Positions 22,215-33,296 of a stretch of 64,000 nucleotides of DNA are shown here, one piece after another. Every line of letters begins with the position of its first letter. Position 1 is the first letter of the stretch. Below the pieces are notes generated by a model that worked only from the letters and a program-made list of their open reading frames with translations, made no database searches and was not told the origin of the DNA. This stretch comes from Setoptus koraiensis (taxonomy: Eukaryota > Arthropoda): positions 8,370,001-8,434,000 of the forward strand of contig CM106586.1 in NCBI GenBank assembly GCA_048013815.1, written 5' to 3'. A program made the position numbers and the translations under genes.

Positions 22215-23110
22215 TGGTTATGTCTAATGGCCACATGCACTGGCGTCTCAAGCAATATATGGCTGGAGGTGCTCATCTACAGGGACGCGAATCATGGATA
22301 TACGCAGAGAGATTTCAATAATTGCAAGAATATGAAGGAAGACTTTGACATTTGATTTTGATTAAACTTCTTGCCTGAAACGCAATCTATCTACTAATCC
22401 GTCGGTATCATTATTGGGGAACCCTTGCTGCAGTGTGATTGTTGTGAAAAGAGGGGCGAATGCTCGATCGCCGAATTGAAAGCGACACAAACGTTAATGG
22501 AACCTTAAATTTATTTTCATCAGTTTCTGGCACAAGTTTTGCTCGATAAAGTTCTTCGAATTGATTCTGAATCTACCTTTCTGTTGCAGCAACTGCTTGA
22601 CAGCACGGGCCTGATGTGTCACAAAACTCCCGTACGAAGCGTCGATTTTTTTTACGAGTCCCAGTTTTGAATAGACCAGAGATCTGATCTCATTTGGGAA
22701 TGTGAGATATGGTTAATTAACAATAATTATTAATTTGAATATGCGCGAGACATTGTGATGTAAGGATCACGTTTGCAATCACGCAACAATTTTTCACAGC
22801 TGTTAGCAGATGGAATCTTTTTGTGCGCGCCCTCAAGCGTTGCCTTGCAGAATTGGACATTTTCATGGCATTCAGATGCAGCATTCAAATCCATGTTCAG
22901 CATCGGCATGAGCCCATGTTTACAATGTAACATTTAATTGCCTCATTAAATTAATATTATTATTTATATTATTATCATTGGTGATCCGATATCGTACCGG
23001 CTACGCCATCATCATGAAATGAGATCATCATCACATAAAACTAAATTTTTATTATCAATTCAAACAGCCGGTCGACTGGCATCCAGCTGTAGGCTTCAAA
23101 CAGGCACGCA
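22215..23110. other. Intergenic region before VPS33A
   Basis: The first 350 bp are the end of duplication unit B. The rest is AT-rich and holds one small minus-strand cysteine-rich frame (22730-22933), listed separately. Confidence 0.5.
22730..22933 (-). CDS. Small cysteine-patterned ORF, unidentified
   Basis: A 67-residue frame whose core has two CxxxxxxC pairs (CHENVQFC and CEKLLRDC) 17 residues apart. That pattern suits a small disulphide-bonded secreted peptide. There is no signal peptide in the frame, so if real it is a downstream exon or a remnant. It lies next to two secreted-protein genes. I cannot name it, and chance is quite possible. Confidence 0.25.
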   Translation of the reverse strand: MLHCKHGLMPMLNMDLNAASECHENVQFCKATLEGAHKKIPSANSCEKLLRDCKRDPYITMSRAYSN

Positions 23111-25296
23111 ATGAATTTCGAGAAGTCCACTTTGGCCAATCTGTTGAAGGAGGCCGGTTGCCAAGTATTCCTAGACTGCTTATCACAGATTCCAGGCCAC
23201 AAAGATCTTATATTAAGTCTCAAGATTATAACACAATTAGACGCGTTATGCGGCATGCAAAAGCTTCGATTAAATGGCGTAGAGAAGGTGTTTAGACTGC
23301 AATCTAGTCCAGCCATATCAGACACTCAGAATAGGTGCTACGTTATCAGACCCGTGGTAGAAGAAGTCAGACTTGTAGCCGACCAAATCAACGCCTATCT
23401 CAACAAGGATGACGATGCCTACGGTCCAACAGACGCGAAATTTTGGATTATTTTCATATCGAAACTCGTGAGTTTACTTCAACTGTTTGCTAAATATATT
23501 AGTCAAGAGGTCAGAAAGAGAGATTATACAATATATCTATAATCATAATATAACATCTCTTCCTTTATTCTCAACTCTTCCATTTCCATTAACAGACTTT
23601 TATCTGCGATCAAGTTATGGAAGAGGAGGGCATTCTAGAGTACGTCAATGTGCTAGAATGTCCACTAGGACTGATTCCCTTAGAACACGATCTCTATTCT
23701 ATGGAGGATGATAAAATGTTCTATTCTCTATATCTCTCCAAAGATACTGCCCCATTGTCGAATATTGTCACCACTTTGATTCAACTGCAAACATTGTCTG
23801 GCCACATTCCAGAGATTCATGGCCAAGGCAGATATGCTAAAATAGTAGCCGATAAACTTGATCAAGCATATCTTTTATCTTCGGATACAAAGAAGACCGA
23901 CACAAAAAACCTCAACAGTCAAGAGGAACCGAGTCGTCCATCAAAAAGTACATTCACAGACATTTATCTCATCGATCGTGACACAGACTACGCATCGATA
24001 CTATTGTCTCAGTTGAATTACGAGGGTATCATTGATGAATCATTTAATATTTGTTGTTGCAAGATAGAAGTGGAAACAAAGGTTTCAAAAACATCAGATA
24101 AAACAGTTGTCAAGCATTCTCTGGCCAGCGAGAATGACCCAATCTATAGGCATATCAGGGATAATCACTTTTCTACCGTATTCTCTTGTCTCAAGAACAA
24201 AAACCACGAAATGAAAGAAAAATATAGTAAGGGTCAAGATATGAATTTGTCAAATTTGAAGAATTTCGTTGCAAACGAATTGAAGAGTCTTCAAACAGAA
24301 TTCAAATGCCTGGCATTACACATAAGTGCATGCGAGAAAATCATGAACGAGAGAAATAAATATGATTTTGGAGAGCAACTTCGTGTTGAACAAAACATTC
24401 TTGAAGGCGTGGAAACTAAAAAATGTCTCAACTATTTAGACAAGATGATCTTGCACCAACTTAATCCGTATGTACCTTTGAGACTGCTAGCATTACTATC
24501 ATTAGTACAGGGCGGACTACCAACAAGGGACTACTATCGCTATTTAATGATTTACTGTCAGAATTTTGGGCCCATCAATATGATAACTTTCCAGCATTTA
24601 AAGAAACTAGGTTTGATAACTGAATTCAATCTTTCACTCAATATGTTAACTAATAATATGAAAAATTCATCAAGTGGCAATAGTATCAATGGATTAAGTT
24701 TAAATAATAGCCAAAACAGTACTACATCAAATAGAGCATCATCCACTTTTGCCGCCACTTTGACAGGTGCCATGTCGTCTCTAACCGAAGCCGCTAGTAA
24801 CAAGGTGGCGGCTGCTGTTTCTAGTTCAGTTATGCCAAGGAGAGGAAATTTTAATAATGTGCTAAAAAAATTTCAACTAGTACCTGAAGTTGGTGAGACC
24901 GGTTATAATATCAGAGAGCCAACTGATTGTGCTTTCGTTTTTGGTGGTGCCTACATACCGTTAGTGTGCCAATTGGTGGATCGTTTTGTATTGCCAACGC
25001 GAAAGAATCAAAATCAGACAAATCTAAACTCAGTTGAACTTATGAAACTATTATCTGGTCCAAACTTTAGAAGAAAGCACCCGCTGCTCTATGAGAGCTC
25101 ACCAATTCCAAATTCAACCCCGGAAAGAGTCATATTGGTTTTTTTCATCGGTGGTGTAACATATGCTGAAATGACGGCGTTGAGGTTTTTGGCTAAGCAA
25201 CGCGGCATCAAGATAGCTGTGGCAGCAACCTCTATAATCAACGGCAATAGATTGATGACCTCTCTAGTGCCCAAGATTGCCGATCGTGTGGCGTGA
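23111..25296 (+). CDS. VPS33A: VPS33A, Sec1/Munc18-family subunit of HOPS/CORVET (2 exons)
   Basis: SM-family protein that, within HOPS/CORVET, assembles SNAREs for endosome-lysosome fusion; the fly orthologue is carnation. Exons are 23111-23467 and 23596-25296 (128-bp intron, phase 0), giving 685 residues. Matches along the family include KVFRLQ, SDTQNRCYVIRP, FICDQVMEEEG, LIPLEHDLYSMEDD, LSGHIPEIHGQGRYA, YLIDRDTDYASILLSQLNYEGIIDE and the C-terminal VILVFFIGGVTYAEMTALRFL. It exceeds the roughly 600 residues of VPS33A because of a Ser/Asn/Ala-rich insert (24640-24835) before the final domain. The start at 23111 is favoured because a stop lies in frame 21-24 bp upstream. An AATAAA follows at 25388. 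Confidence 0.93.
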
Positions 25297-27992
25297 ATCC
25301 AAGGACTATCTGAATTTGACTCAATCGATGATGTGATATACATGTACATATATATATATATATATAAATATTATATATGGGAACCGCAATAAATATTGCT
25401 TGAACACTAATTTAAGTCGTATCAACTCATTTAACTAATACATGTACATGAAGCACCAATTTTTTCTAACCTAATGATTGGCTGATTCATAGCTCCTATA
25501 GATTTAATTGAGTCACAGCTTTATTTGGCACGCTCTTGTGTTGATGAGAGGAGTTTTGCTAGACAATGATAAAAATCTAATCAATATATCTTGAACATAG
25601 AGATCTTATTTTCCAGCCTAAACGATTATCGACTACTTGATCAATCACTGTCGGCGTTAATGGAGCCACACTTGCGGCAAAAATGACTTAATTGACCACA
25701 ATCTAGATATTATAGAGTATATATACTCCGAAAACAAAGTGGCTTTTATCTAGTCACTTTATAGATTCATTTGTGGCATGTTATCTTACATAGTGTCTGA
25801 CTCAACAAATAAAAGTCTGATGTATAGACAACGCGGTTCAATCGGTTAGTAATTGAATCTTATACATGCCACTATATATTAGTTTATGTTGCATTATAAT
25901 GGTGATTGTATGACAATGATGTTGTAAATTTAGAGAGGAATCGCGAAAAGTGTTGAGAGCTTTTTCTTTCAACTTTGGCTTTGACCTGATTGAGTCTAAC
26001 CAATACTAAGCAAGTATATTGGCGATTCAGACAAGATAATTAGATGGATAGATGTTGCGCTTGTGCGATGCTGCGGTGCACAATAAGACGGATGGGGGTG
26101 ATCTATTCCAGAAGTGGTTAGGTTGACTTACCAGTCCTTATTCGTCCACATTTGCCCAAACAGGAGACGGGAATTCCAGATGAGAAAGAAAAGTTTTCTT
26201 GGAGCGGAACAATTTTCGCAAAGAAAAAAAGTCATTCGAACAAGTCTCTGAAAACGACCACCAAGGGGAGCTAGACAGTACATCGGATACTTTACGTCTA
26301 GTTGGTTAGATAATTTTCAAGTTTGTTGGACGTCTGGCGGCGAACGTATGCAGTTGTTATCAGGCAAAAAAGACTCGATAAACGAAAAAAGTCGGCTTAT
26401 TATCGGCGAAAAATAGCAAAAAATACATATTATCCCTCTTTGATCGCTATCTCTTTCTAGCCCTTTCCTTGCACTGCTGACAAGTTGTGAGATTATGTTC
26501 CAAATCTGGGTTATGTCTTGCATCATGTTTCTCAGAACCATCTTGCTTTTCGAGCATTGCTGTTCATGATAGAAGAGATAATATTGATGGTATTGGTGTT
26601 ACGAGTAAGATCTCTGTTGTTGCAGCGCAATCAACCGAACAATTAGTTTGTATCATCATCGAGGCGACATAAACACTTTAGCCGGCCACTGTGTCGACGA
26701 CTGAAATGTAAAGTGTCTGTCAATGCTCGCCACTTTTTGAGGATAATCCAAGGGATGAGCCAATCGATTGTTTGTCAAGTATTTCTGCATAATAACGTTG
26801 ATCTAGAATGAGTTCAGTGCAACATTTGCAGCCACTCATACCAATGATAAATAGTGAATTTGGTTGAAGAAGCTCACGTGAAAAATATGCAATGAGATCA
26901 TGGTGTCCACATGGGCATCCACACTGTCGAATTCGACTCAATGATGTAAACGATGGCTCGAGTTTTTGTATCAGAAAAAGAGGCTTCACTATTGGTTTCG
27001 CCGGCAGTGAGATTGCTGTTTTCTGAAACAAACGAGCCCTTTCAGACTGTCCAGAGATGGGCCAACAATTTATTGTGTCAGCTCAAAGCGAAAACAAAAA
27101 TTTCACCCTATTTCATAGTTATGGTCGATTCAGCAGATTAGTCTTGCCGAAATTCAGCCAAACTGAATAATAATAAAAAAAAAACATCGAGTACTGACTT
27201 TGGTCGTCACGATGCACGCATCATGAAGGCTTTGTTTCTGAAGCCATTGTTGTCTCTATCTATTTGTAACAAGCTGTTGTTTAGTTTTGAGCGACGACCT
27301 TCACGAGAAAATGATGCAAGAAACAATGATTATTATTATGCAACTAAAAAGCATGAATAGTAATGAGAAAACCGTTCAATCTGTCAAGGCCTGTCTGTAA
27401 TATAGGCTGTCGGCATGATCAGCTAAATTTAATCGACACAATTTGCGCCTAACCGATAGCTAGCGTAGCTCGAGTAAGTTAAGTGTCTGCACAATTTACT
27501 TATTCGAAGTAATAATTATCAACCTCCATCATCAGTCCTATATATCCGCCACAAGTGTCACTTGTAAGCAAGCAAGATCTATATTTGTTGTTATATAACG
27601 TTTAAAGAGTATAATTGAAATCAATAATTAAAACGATTGCAGAGATTTCTTATTATCTATTACATCATTTATTATAATTGTTGTTTGTAGTTGCATGTTT
27701 AGATTCTATTTTTATCACTAATGCGACTAATTAAATTGCATTTGATTTATTTTGGTTATAGTTTACAGTATTTGCTTGTGTTGTGTTGTCGTCAATTAAT
27801 TATAATCTCATAATGAACATTTTAACTAATTAATATTTTAATTAATGTGATTTCGATGTGTGATTCATTGTGGCTAGTGGCGCCGCCTCACACAATCTGA
27901 TTAGTATCGATAGTGGTGGTGGTGATTGTTGTCAAATATAATTTGCCAACGTTTAATAGATCATACATGAGGGTATTGTCAATTAATTATAA
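25297..27992. other. Intergenic region between VPS33A and the ZP gene
   Basis: About 2.7 kb. The VPS33A poly(A) signal is at 25388-25393 and a TA run at 25347-25367. A minus-strand frame at 26720-27031 has several cysteines (QCGCPCGHHD, GCKCCTE) but no recognisable domain. AT-rich with no clear gene otherwise. Confidence 0.5.
25388..25393 (+). terminator. AATAAA poly(A) signal of VPS33A
   Basis: Canonical hexamer 92 bp after the VPS33A stop codon and on its strand; it is the first one downstream. Confidence 0.7.
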
Positions 27993-28934
27993 TCATGATG
28001 AATTAATTAGTCGCGGCGGATGAGAATTGCTCATTCTGATCATGGTGGTCATGTCTAATGAAAATAAATTATTTTTCGTTGCGTTACTGGTGGACCTCTT
28101 CCTTCGGCGACCGTATCCCACTTGTCCGTAGCCACAGTCAATTTTCGGGCATTGTTTTATGCAAACGTTCACAGTGCCAACAAATAGCAAATGATTTGAA
28201 TCGGGGAACTTAAACGCTCTAAATTTAGCCCTCAACGATTTGTCTTCTTCATTCAATTCAAACTGACCAAATAAATAATTATCTATAGAGCAACCATTCA
28301 TAACAATAACTTCAGATCTGTTTCTCGGCGTGTTGTCTGTGACTTTCAAATATGAGGCAGTCAATCCGTATACTTTACTAGAGGCCTCATCTAAATATAT
28401 TATCATCTCTAACGGGGTGCCCGGTTGCACTTCAATAGCGCTGTCAACTATAATACCATTTTGTCGCACTGCAACATTTAATATTGGCTTAGGAGCAACG
28501 CCGGTGGCATTCTTTCCGGCGAAATCAATATCTTCCGCTTCGGTGAAATTAACTGGAAAATCTATTTCGGTGAAATTGGGAGGTAGCTCGTTATTATTAT
28601 TATTATTGTTATTGCTGTTCAATTGGAATGGCGACGATGATCTCTCGCGTTGATTAGCTAACAATGATGATTGTTGTTGCTGAGGTTGTGTTGCTGAGGA
28701 GGATAGTTGGGCCGCTTGCGAGCACGCTAGCATGAATATATTTACAATAAACAATACATATACAATAATCTGAAAGTAGCTTAGTAAATATCGACTCTGA
28801 CTATTGTAACTACGACGATGTGACAATTTTGTGCCGTTGCATAATTGTGGCAACAATTGCGCGCTTGTGATTAGTTTGTGATCTGAATGGGGGGCGGCCG
28901 CATTCGCGTCCGACCTGATGGTAAGCTGAGTCAT
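27993..28934 (-). CDS. Secreted protein with a lone ZP-C half-domain
   Basis: A 313-residue single-exon frame. A hydrophobic stretch at residues about 49-72 (YLLSYFQIIVYVLFIVNIFMLACS) follows a long N-terminus and would act as a signal peptide or anchor. After a Q/S/N-rich linker comes the second half of a zona pellucida domain: VQPGTPLEMIIYLDE, MNGCSID, KFRAFKFPDSNHLLFVGTVNVC and CPKIDC. A furin-type site (RRRKRS) follows directly, as in ZP proteins released from the membrane. What is missing is the ZP-N half and the usual C-terminal transmembrane segment. Arthropod ZP proteins shape the apical extracellular matrix and cuticle. The ZP-C call is good; the exact orthologue is unknown. Confidence 0.75.
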   Translation of the reverse strand: MTQLTIRSDANAAAPHSDHKLITSAQLLPQLCNGTKLSHRRSYNSQSRYLLSYFQIIVYVLFIVNIFMLACSQAAQLSSSATQPQQQQSSLLANQRERSSSPFQLNSNNNNNNNNELPPNFTEIDFPVNFTEAEDIDFAGKNATGVAPKPILNVAVRQNGIIVDSAIEVQPGTPLEMIIYLDEASSKVYGLTASYLKVTDNTPRNRSEVIVMNGCSIDNYLFGQFELNEEDKSLRAKFRAFKFPDSNHLLFVGTVNVCIKQCPKIDCGYGQVGYGRRRKRSTSNATKNNLFSLDMTTMIRMSNSHPPRLINSS

Positions 28935-31059
28935 GACGGCCCCAATTATTATTTAATTAAGATTGATTAGTTTAATTAGTTTTAATTGAATTAATTGATT
29001 GGCGCAACGAATGTTGTTGGCGCTGGCGATGTTGCAATTGGTGTTGGTGTTGCTGGTGTTGTTGCTGGTGTTGCTGGTGTTGCTGGTGCTGCTGTGAACA
29101 GATTGACTAACCTGTTCATAAGTGCGCTGATTAATTCAACACATCACACACTTAGACAGGCAAACATTGCAACAAGATGAAAACATCAAATTATTGCAAC
29201 AGATTGCGCTTGTTGTCGTTGGTGTTGCTGTCCAAGTCGGAGCTTGTGTGTTGTCCTATTGGACAGGTGACTTGACCAGGCAACACTGGCACTGGTCAGT
29301 TGACGCTTCTATTGTTATTGGGGTTGTCGCTCGTTGTTGCCACGTTGTCTCATTGGTTTGTCTGGCAGCTACTGTTTTGTTTGTGTTGTTACCACCAAGT
29401 TGAAGCACCTGTCTCAGTCAAAGTCTTAGTGCCGCCAGCGTCGCTTTATATTATTATTGTTATTGCTGCAGTTGTTGTTGTTGTTGTTGTCGTCGTCGTC
29501 GTTGATGATGATGATGATGACGATGATGAGAAGCGTATTAAGAAGTTAGAAGCTGGACGCTTTTGTTAAGTTGAGTCGAGTTAGCCGTCGAACGATCTCG
29601 CCGTCTGTGTCGTCTTTGTCGTCTATGTCGTGGTTGTTGTTGTTGCTACCGTTGTTGTTGCTGCTGCTGTTGGTGGCGGTGGTGTTGCTGCTAGTGGACA
29701 ACCGGACAATTGGACACAGGACACACTGCGACCAACTGTGACCACTCTGATTAGATTTGTTCAGGATAGTGTTGTTTTAGTAGGCGCGCTGACACAGATC
29801 TATTTATCGTTTCTTTTTTTGATTGTTATTGTTGTTGTCCGTCGTGTCGCTTGCCGGTGATGTTGCTTGCGACGCCGATGGTGTCTAATGTCGTTTATGG
29901 CTGCGGTTGATTCTCGTCGTCGTCGTAGTCGTCGTCGTCGTCGTCGTCGTCAATTGATCGTTGTCCAGCGACTATCTACGGCTAGCTTGTATGGCTATCT
30001 ACTCGCTTGCTGGCTATCCCACTGGATGGATGCACGGATGGATGGACAGCTGACTGTGCCCAAGTGTAACGTTACATTGACGAGTCAACAGAGTAAGCAA
30101 ATATCTAGGTGAGGAAGTAACTGTTTGTTAGATGATTGAATGAAAATTTATTAGTGGCAGTTGCTGTTGTTGTTGCAAAAAACACAGACAACAGCAGATA
30201 ACAACAAGACAGTGGGAAAAAGACAAGCGAGGGAACGTTCGAGAGAAGCGAGAAAAAGCAACAAGTTTTACGTTTCGAGAGCACGACTCAAGGACGTGAG
30301 TAAGCTGCCGCCACCACCGCAACCACCACAAACAACAGCAACAGCAACCACATCAACAGCCACAGCCACAATAACTCAACTCATCCAAGACAACAACAAG
30401 TTATTGTAAAGATTGTACCATTTTTGGGCATCAACATTTACACCTTTAATCACGTAGAGAGATTACCTTTCGAGGATGGTAGGCGTAGACGTCGAGAAAG
30501 AGAGATTTAACAATACCGTCGGCCAGATATAGATATACTTCTACTTATACTTTGTTAAACTTGAACAACAGCAACAACAACCACTGATACAACAACGACT
30601 GCCAGCAACAATCGGCTCGACGAAATTCTAGCGGCCAGAGGAGCGACAGCCGGCAAATGCTTGCAATCACGCCAGCCGTCTCGTCGATATTCAGATATTC
30701 AGCGTATTGATAGCGCAAGTATTGATGTTGTGATGCACTGGAGTGGTATTGGCCCTTTCGGAATAAAAGGGCTCATTTGGCCAGCCAGGCTGGCAGCCAA
30801 AACGACACGACAGGCCAGAAGGAAATTATTCAAATTTCCAAATATTGTTATTCAAATTATTATTATTATCTGGCTGCCTTCGCTCACACTGGCTGGCTGG
30901 CTGACATTGTTGGTGCCCATGAAGTGTGTGGGCGGCAAGCTGTTTTGCATTAGTGATACATTGACTGCGTGAAATCAAACTCTGACAGCGCCAAACTAAC
31001 AGCCATCATCTTTTATTGACTGACAATTGCTCCTATAGATTTACATAAATGTATAGGTG

Positions 31060-31107
<48 letters not shown>

Positions 31108-32660
31108 GAGCAACAACAACAACAATATGCAAACAACAAAAGCCAGCCAATCTGTTGCACTTGTTCGCCAGCATCGTCACTGTATCGCAACAACAACAAC
31201 AGCAACAACAGTGTGTCGTTTCGCCAAGCCACCAGCCGGCCAGATTCTTGTAGGCATGCATTTTCAAGTGAGCATTTACTAGTAGTTAGTGCAGTTGTTT
31301 GTGCACTTGTCTATAAACTGTTGTTGCCGTTGTTGTTGCTGGCTCACGTCTACGAGTGATTTGTGTTGCTGTGATTTCTGCTGTGCATTCCAGTGAGTGC
31401 ACGGCAGAAATTAGACAGTGCATAGATAATTGTTACACACCGGCAAGACAGAAAAAATCAAATCGCTGACGCATCTCATGCTCGAGATAGTGACAAACAA
31501 AAATGTCTTCCACTACAATAACAATATTCAATGTTCAATACACCTAGGTGCATTGATATCAGATATGTATAAATATATATCTGTATTAATACTGACTTGT
31601 GACTAAAGAACACGATAGTGACACGATCGTGTCGTCTATAGCTTACATGGCGGCAGCGCCAACGACTATTAGCCATCAATTGCAACATAACAGTCTTGCC
31701 AGTTTCACGCTAGACAGCGCTCGCATAAGCTATGACGTTGGGGTGTATCGGGCAAATTGTTACGTATCTATTGTTACTAATTGTTTGCTATTGCGTGCGC
31801 GCTACGCTGTTAGTTTCATTACAACCAAACACAAAATCCATTGGCCATCTTGTGGCTAGCGGCGAAAACTCGTGACAGTGTCTCCAATGGCCCACAGGGC
31901 AATTAATTGTGTGTGATACATTGCGTAGTGGTTACTCAATTGCTTGCGCCAATGTTGATTTGCACTTAATTTATTTATCATGATCTCAATTTTTGTCGCT
32001 CCAGACGATTAATGGCAATCTATAGTTGTTGTATAGTTGTTGTATTGTTGTTGTTTAGTTGGTCGATTACAACAACAGATATCGTCGGCGGCCAATTCAC
32101 ACCATCCTCGCTCCTCCTCTGTCGTTATCGTTATATCTCTCTGCCTCTCCGTCTTTTTTCTCTCTACATACATTAATGTCCATATGTAATGTGACATTAA
32201 TGTCAATGCGCATACTTCTTGGGGAAGGGATGTTAAAGAAGATTAATAGTGTCTATTAATTGACTATCAGCGTTTTGTCATCTCAATCATTGATAGAACG
32301 CATGATTAGATGCATTATGCTTGATGTACAGTGTGCGTTCACGAAACAGCTATACTGCGGCACATACTGCGACTGACGCTCACTCACACTGCATATGAAA
32401 ATCTGAGTGCGCCGCCCTGGCGGCTTCTAAAAGAAATGGGAAAAAAGCCATTGGAAAAAACGCACACTGTACATGATTGTTGTCGCTACTAACTAATAAC
32501 TGGTAACAAATAATGACTAACCAACGATACCATTGAGTTCCCTGACATTGTTATCGAGCAAATTATGTATTTTGTAAATAATTCACGCCACTTGAAACTC
32601 CGCAAACTGCCCTTGATACTGTGTCTTCAAACGATAACTAGCGGCAATTAATGACATCCT
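28935..32660. other. Gene-poor GTT/CAA-rich intergenic region
   Basis: About 3.7 kb rich in GTT/GTC triplets (29014-29095, 29466-29530, 29628-29690, 29913-29955), CAA triplets and one CA tract. A donor-like site (CAAGGAC|GTGAGT at about 30296) ends a stretch that could be a non-coding 5' exon. No protein with a recognisable domain. Confidence 0.45.
31062..31103. repeat. (CA)n microsatellite
   Basis: Forty-two bp of pure CA followed by CAA triplets. Confidence 0.95.
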
Positions 32661-32664
32661 CTCA

Positions 32665-32672
32665 TATAAAAG
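32665..32672 (+). promoter_or_regulatory. TATA box (TATAAAAG)
   Basis: A consensus TATAAAAG lies about 98 bp upstream of the ATG at 32763, in a CCTCT/AGAGG-flanked context. It implies a start of transcription near 32695 and supports a short plus-strand gene just downstream. A 14-codon upstream ORF (32713-32757) would sit in its leader. Confidence 0.5.
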
Positions 32673-32762
32673 AGGATCAAATTGCTATGTGATCGACAAA
32701 AATATAGGTGTCATGTGCATCAATAACAACAACCACAACATCAAGCCAGTGAAGTGAAATTC

Positions 32763-33102
32763 ATGCCGGTAAGAGTCTAACCATTTCAAGCAAAGCAAAC
32801 AGCAACAACTGTTCAAAGAACTTTCACAACGCTCTACGCCATCCAACAGCAACCCTCTCAATCGTATATTATCTAGCACCCAATTATCTAATTTGGAAAT
32901 CATGGTATCATATCCAATAAATCACACGCACGAGCGTATAGCTGCCCTCATCAGAGTGATCTCTCTCATAGTGGGAACATTGTTTATGACCATAGTGGTC
33001 TCTTTCATACTCCTGTACATGAATAAACTACTTCAACCATCTTCATACCATTCCTACTTGACTTTTATTTCGTTATTCTTATCTATATTTCATATCCATT
33101 AA
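32763..33102 (+). CDS. Candidate small single-pass membrane protein
   Basis: A frame open from 32791 to 33102 encodes a Gln/Ser/Asn-rich head, NHTHERIAALIRVI, one strong transmembrane helix (SLIVGTLFMTIVVSFILLY), and a hydrophobic tail. The simplest start is the ATG at 32902, giving 66 residues. If a 22-bp GT-AG segment (32769-32790), which has donor, branch-like CTAAC and acceptor sequences, is removed, the ATG at 32763 joins in frame to give 105 residues. An intron that short would be extraordinary in an animal. The TATA box upstream supports a gene here. I do not recognise the family; ion-pump or channel regulatory peptides are of this size, but nothing specific points to one. Confidence 0.4.
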
Positions 33103-33121
33103 TTCATTTCTACATTTATAA

Positions 33122-33169
33122 TTATACTTATATATATATATATATATACATACATACATACATATATAT
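33122..33169. repeat. TA / CATA simple repeats
   Basis: A TA run followed by CATA tetranucleotides, between the small membrane-protein candidate and the SLC44 stop codon. Confidence 0.85.
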
Positions 33170-33296
33170 GGCAGCTAATGTACGTGTTTCCTTTTGCTAA
33201 TGTGTCGATGTATATTTGCAATGTGTGCGTTCCTTTCCTAGTTGTTGCTATGTAATAACGAACAACAGCGCACATTTTGGCAAATTTATTATGCAA

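Larger units (their letters stand above)
19655..22560. repeat. Tandem duplication of about 1.4-1.5 kb
   Basis: Two head-to-tail units run about 19655-21005 and 21005-22560. Matching blocks include upstream sequence (ATGGCTTCCG near 19795 and 21219), the whole coding frame, and downstream blocks (GTGCTCATCTACAGGGACGC near 20712 and 22269; ACAAGTTTTGC near 20979 and 22532). The units have diverged noticeably, so this is not a recent copy. Confidence 0.85.

Noticed and set aside
26720-27031. Cysteine-containing minus-strand frame of 103 codons
   Set aside because: No leader, no domain and no regular cysteine spacing; most likely chance.
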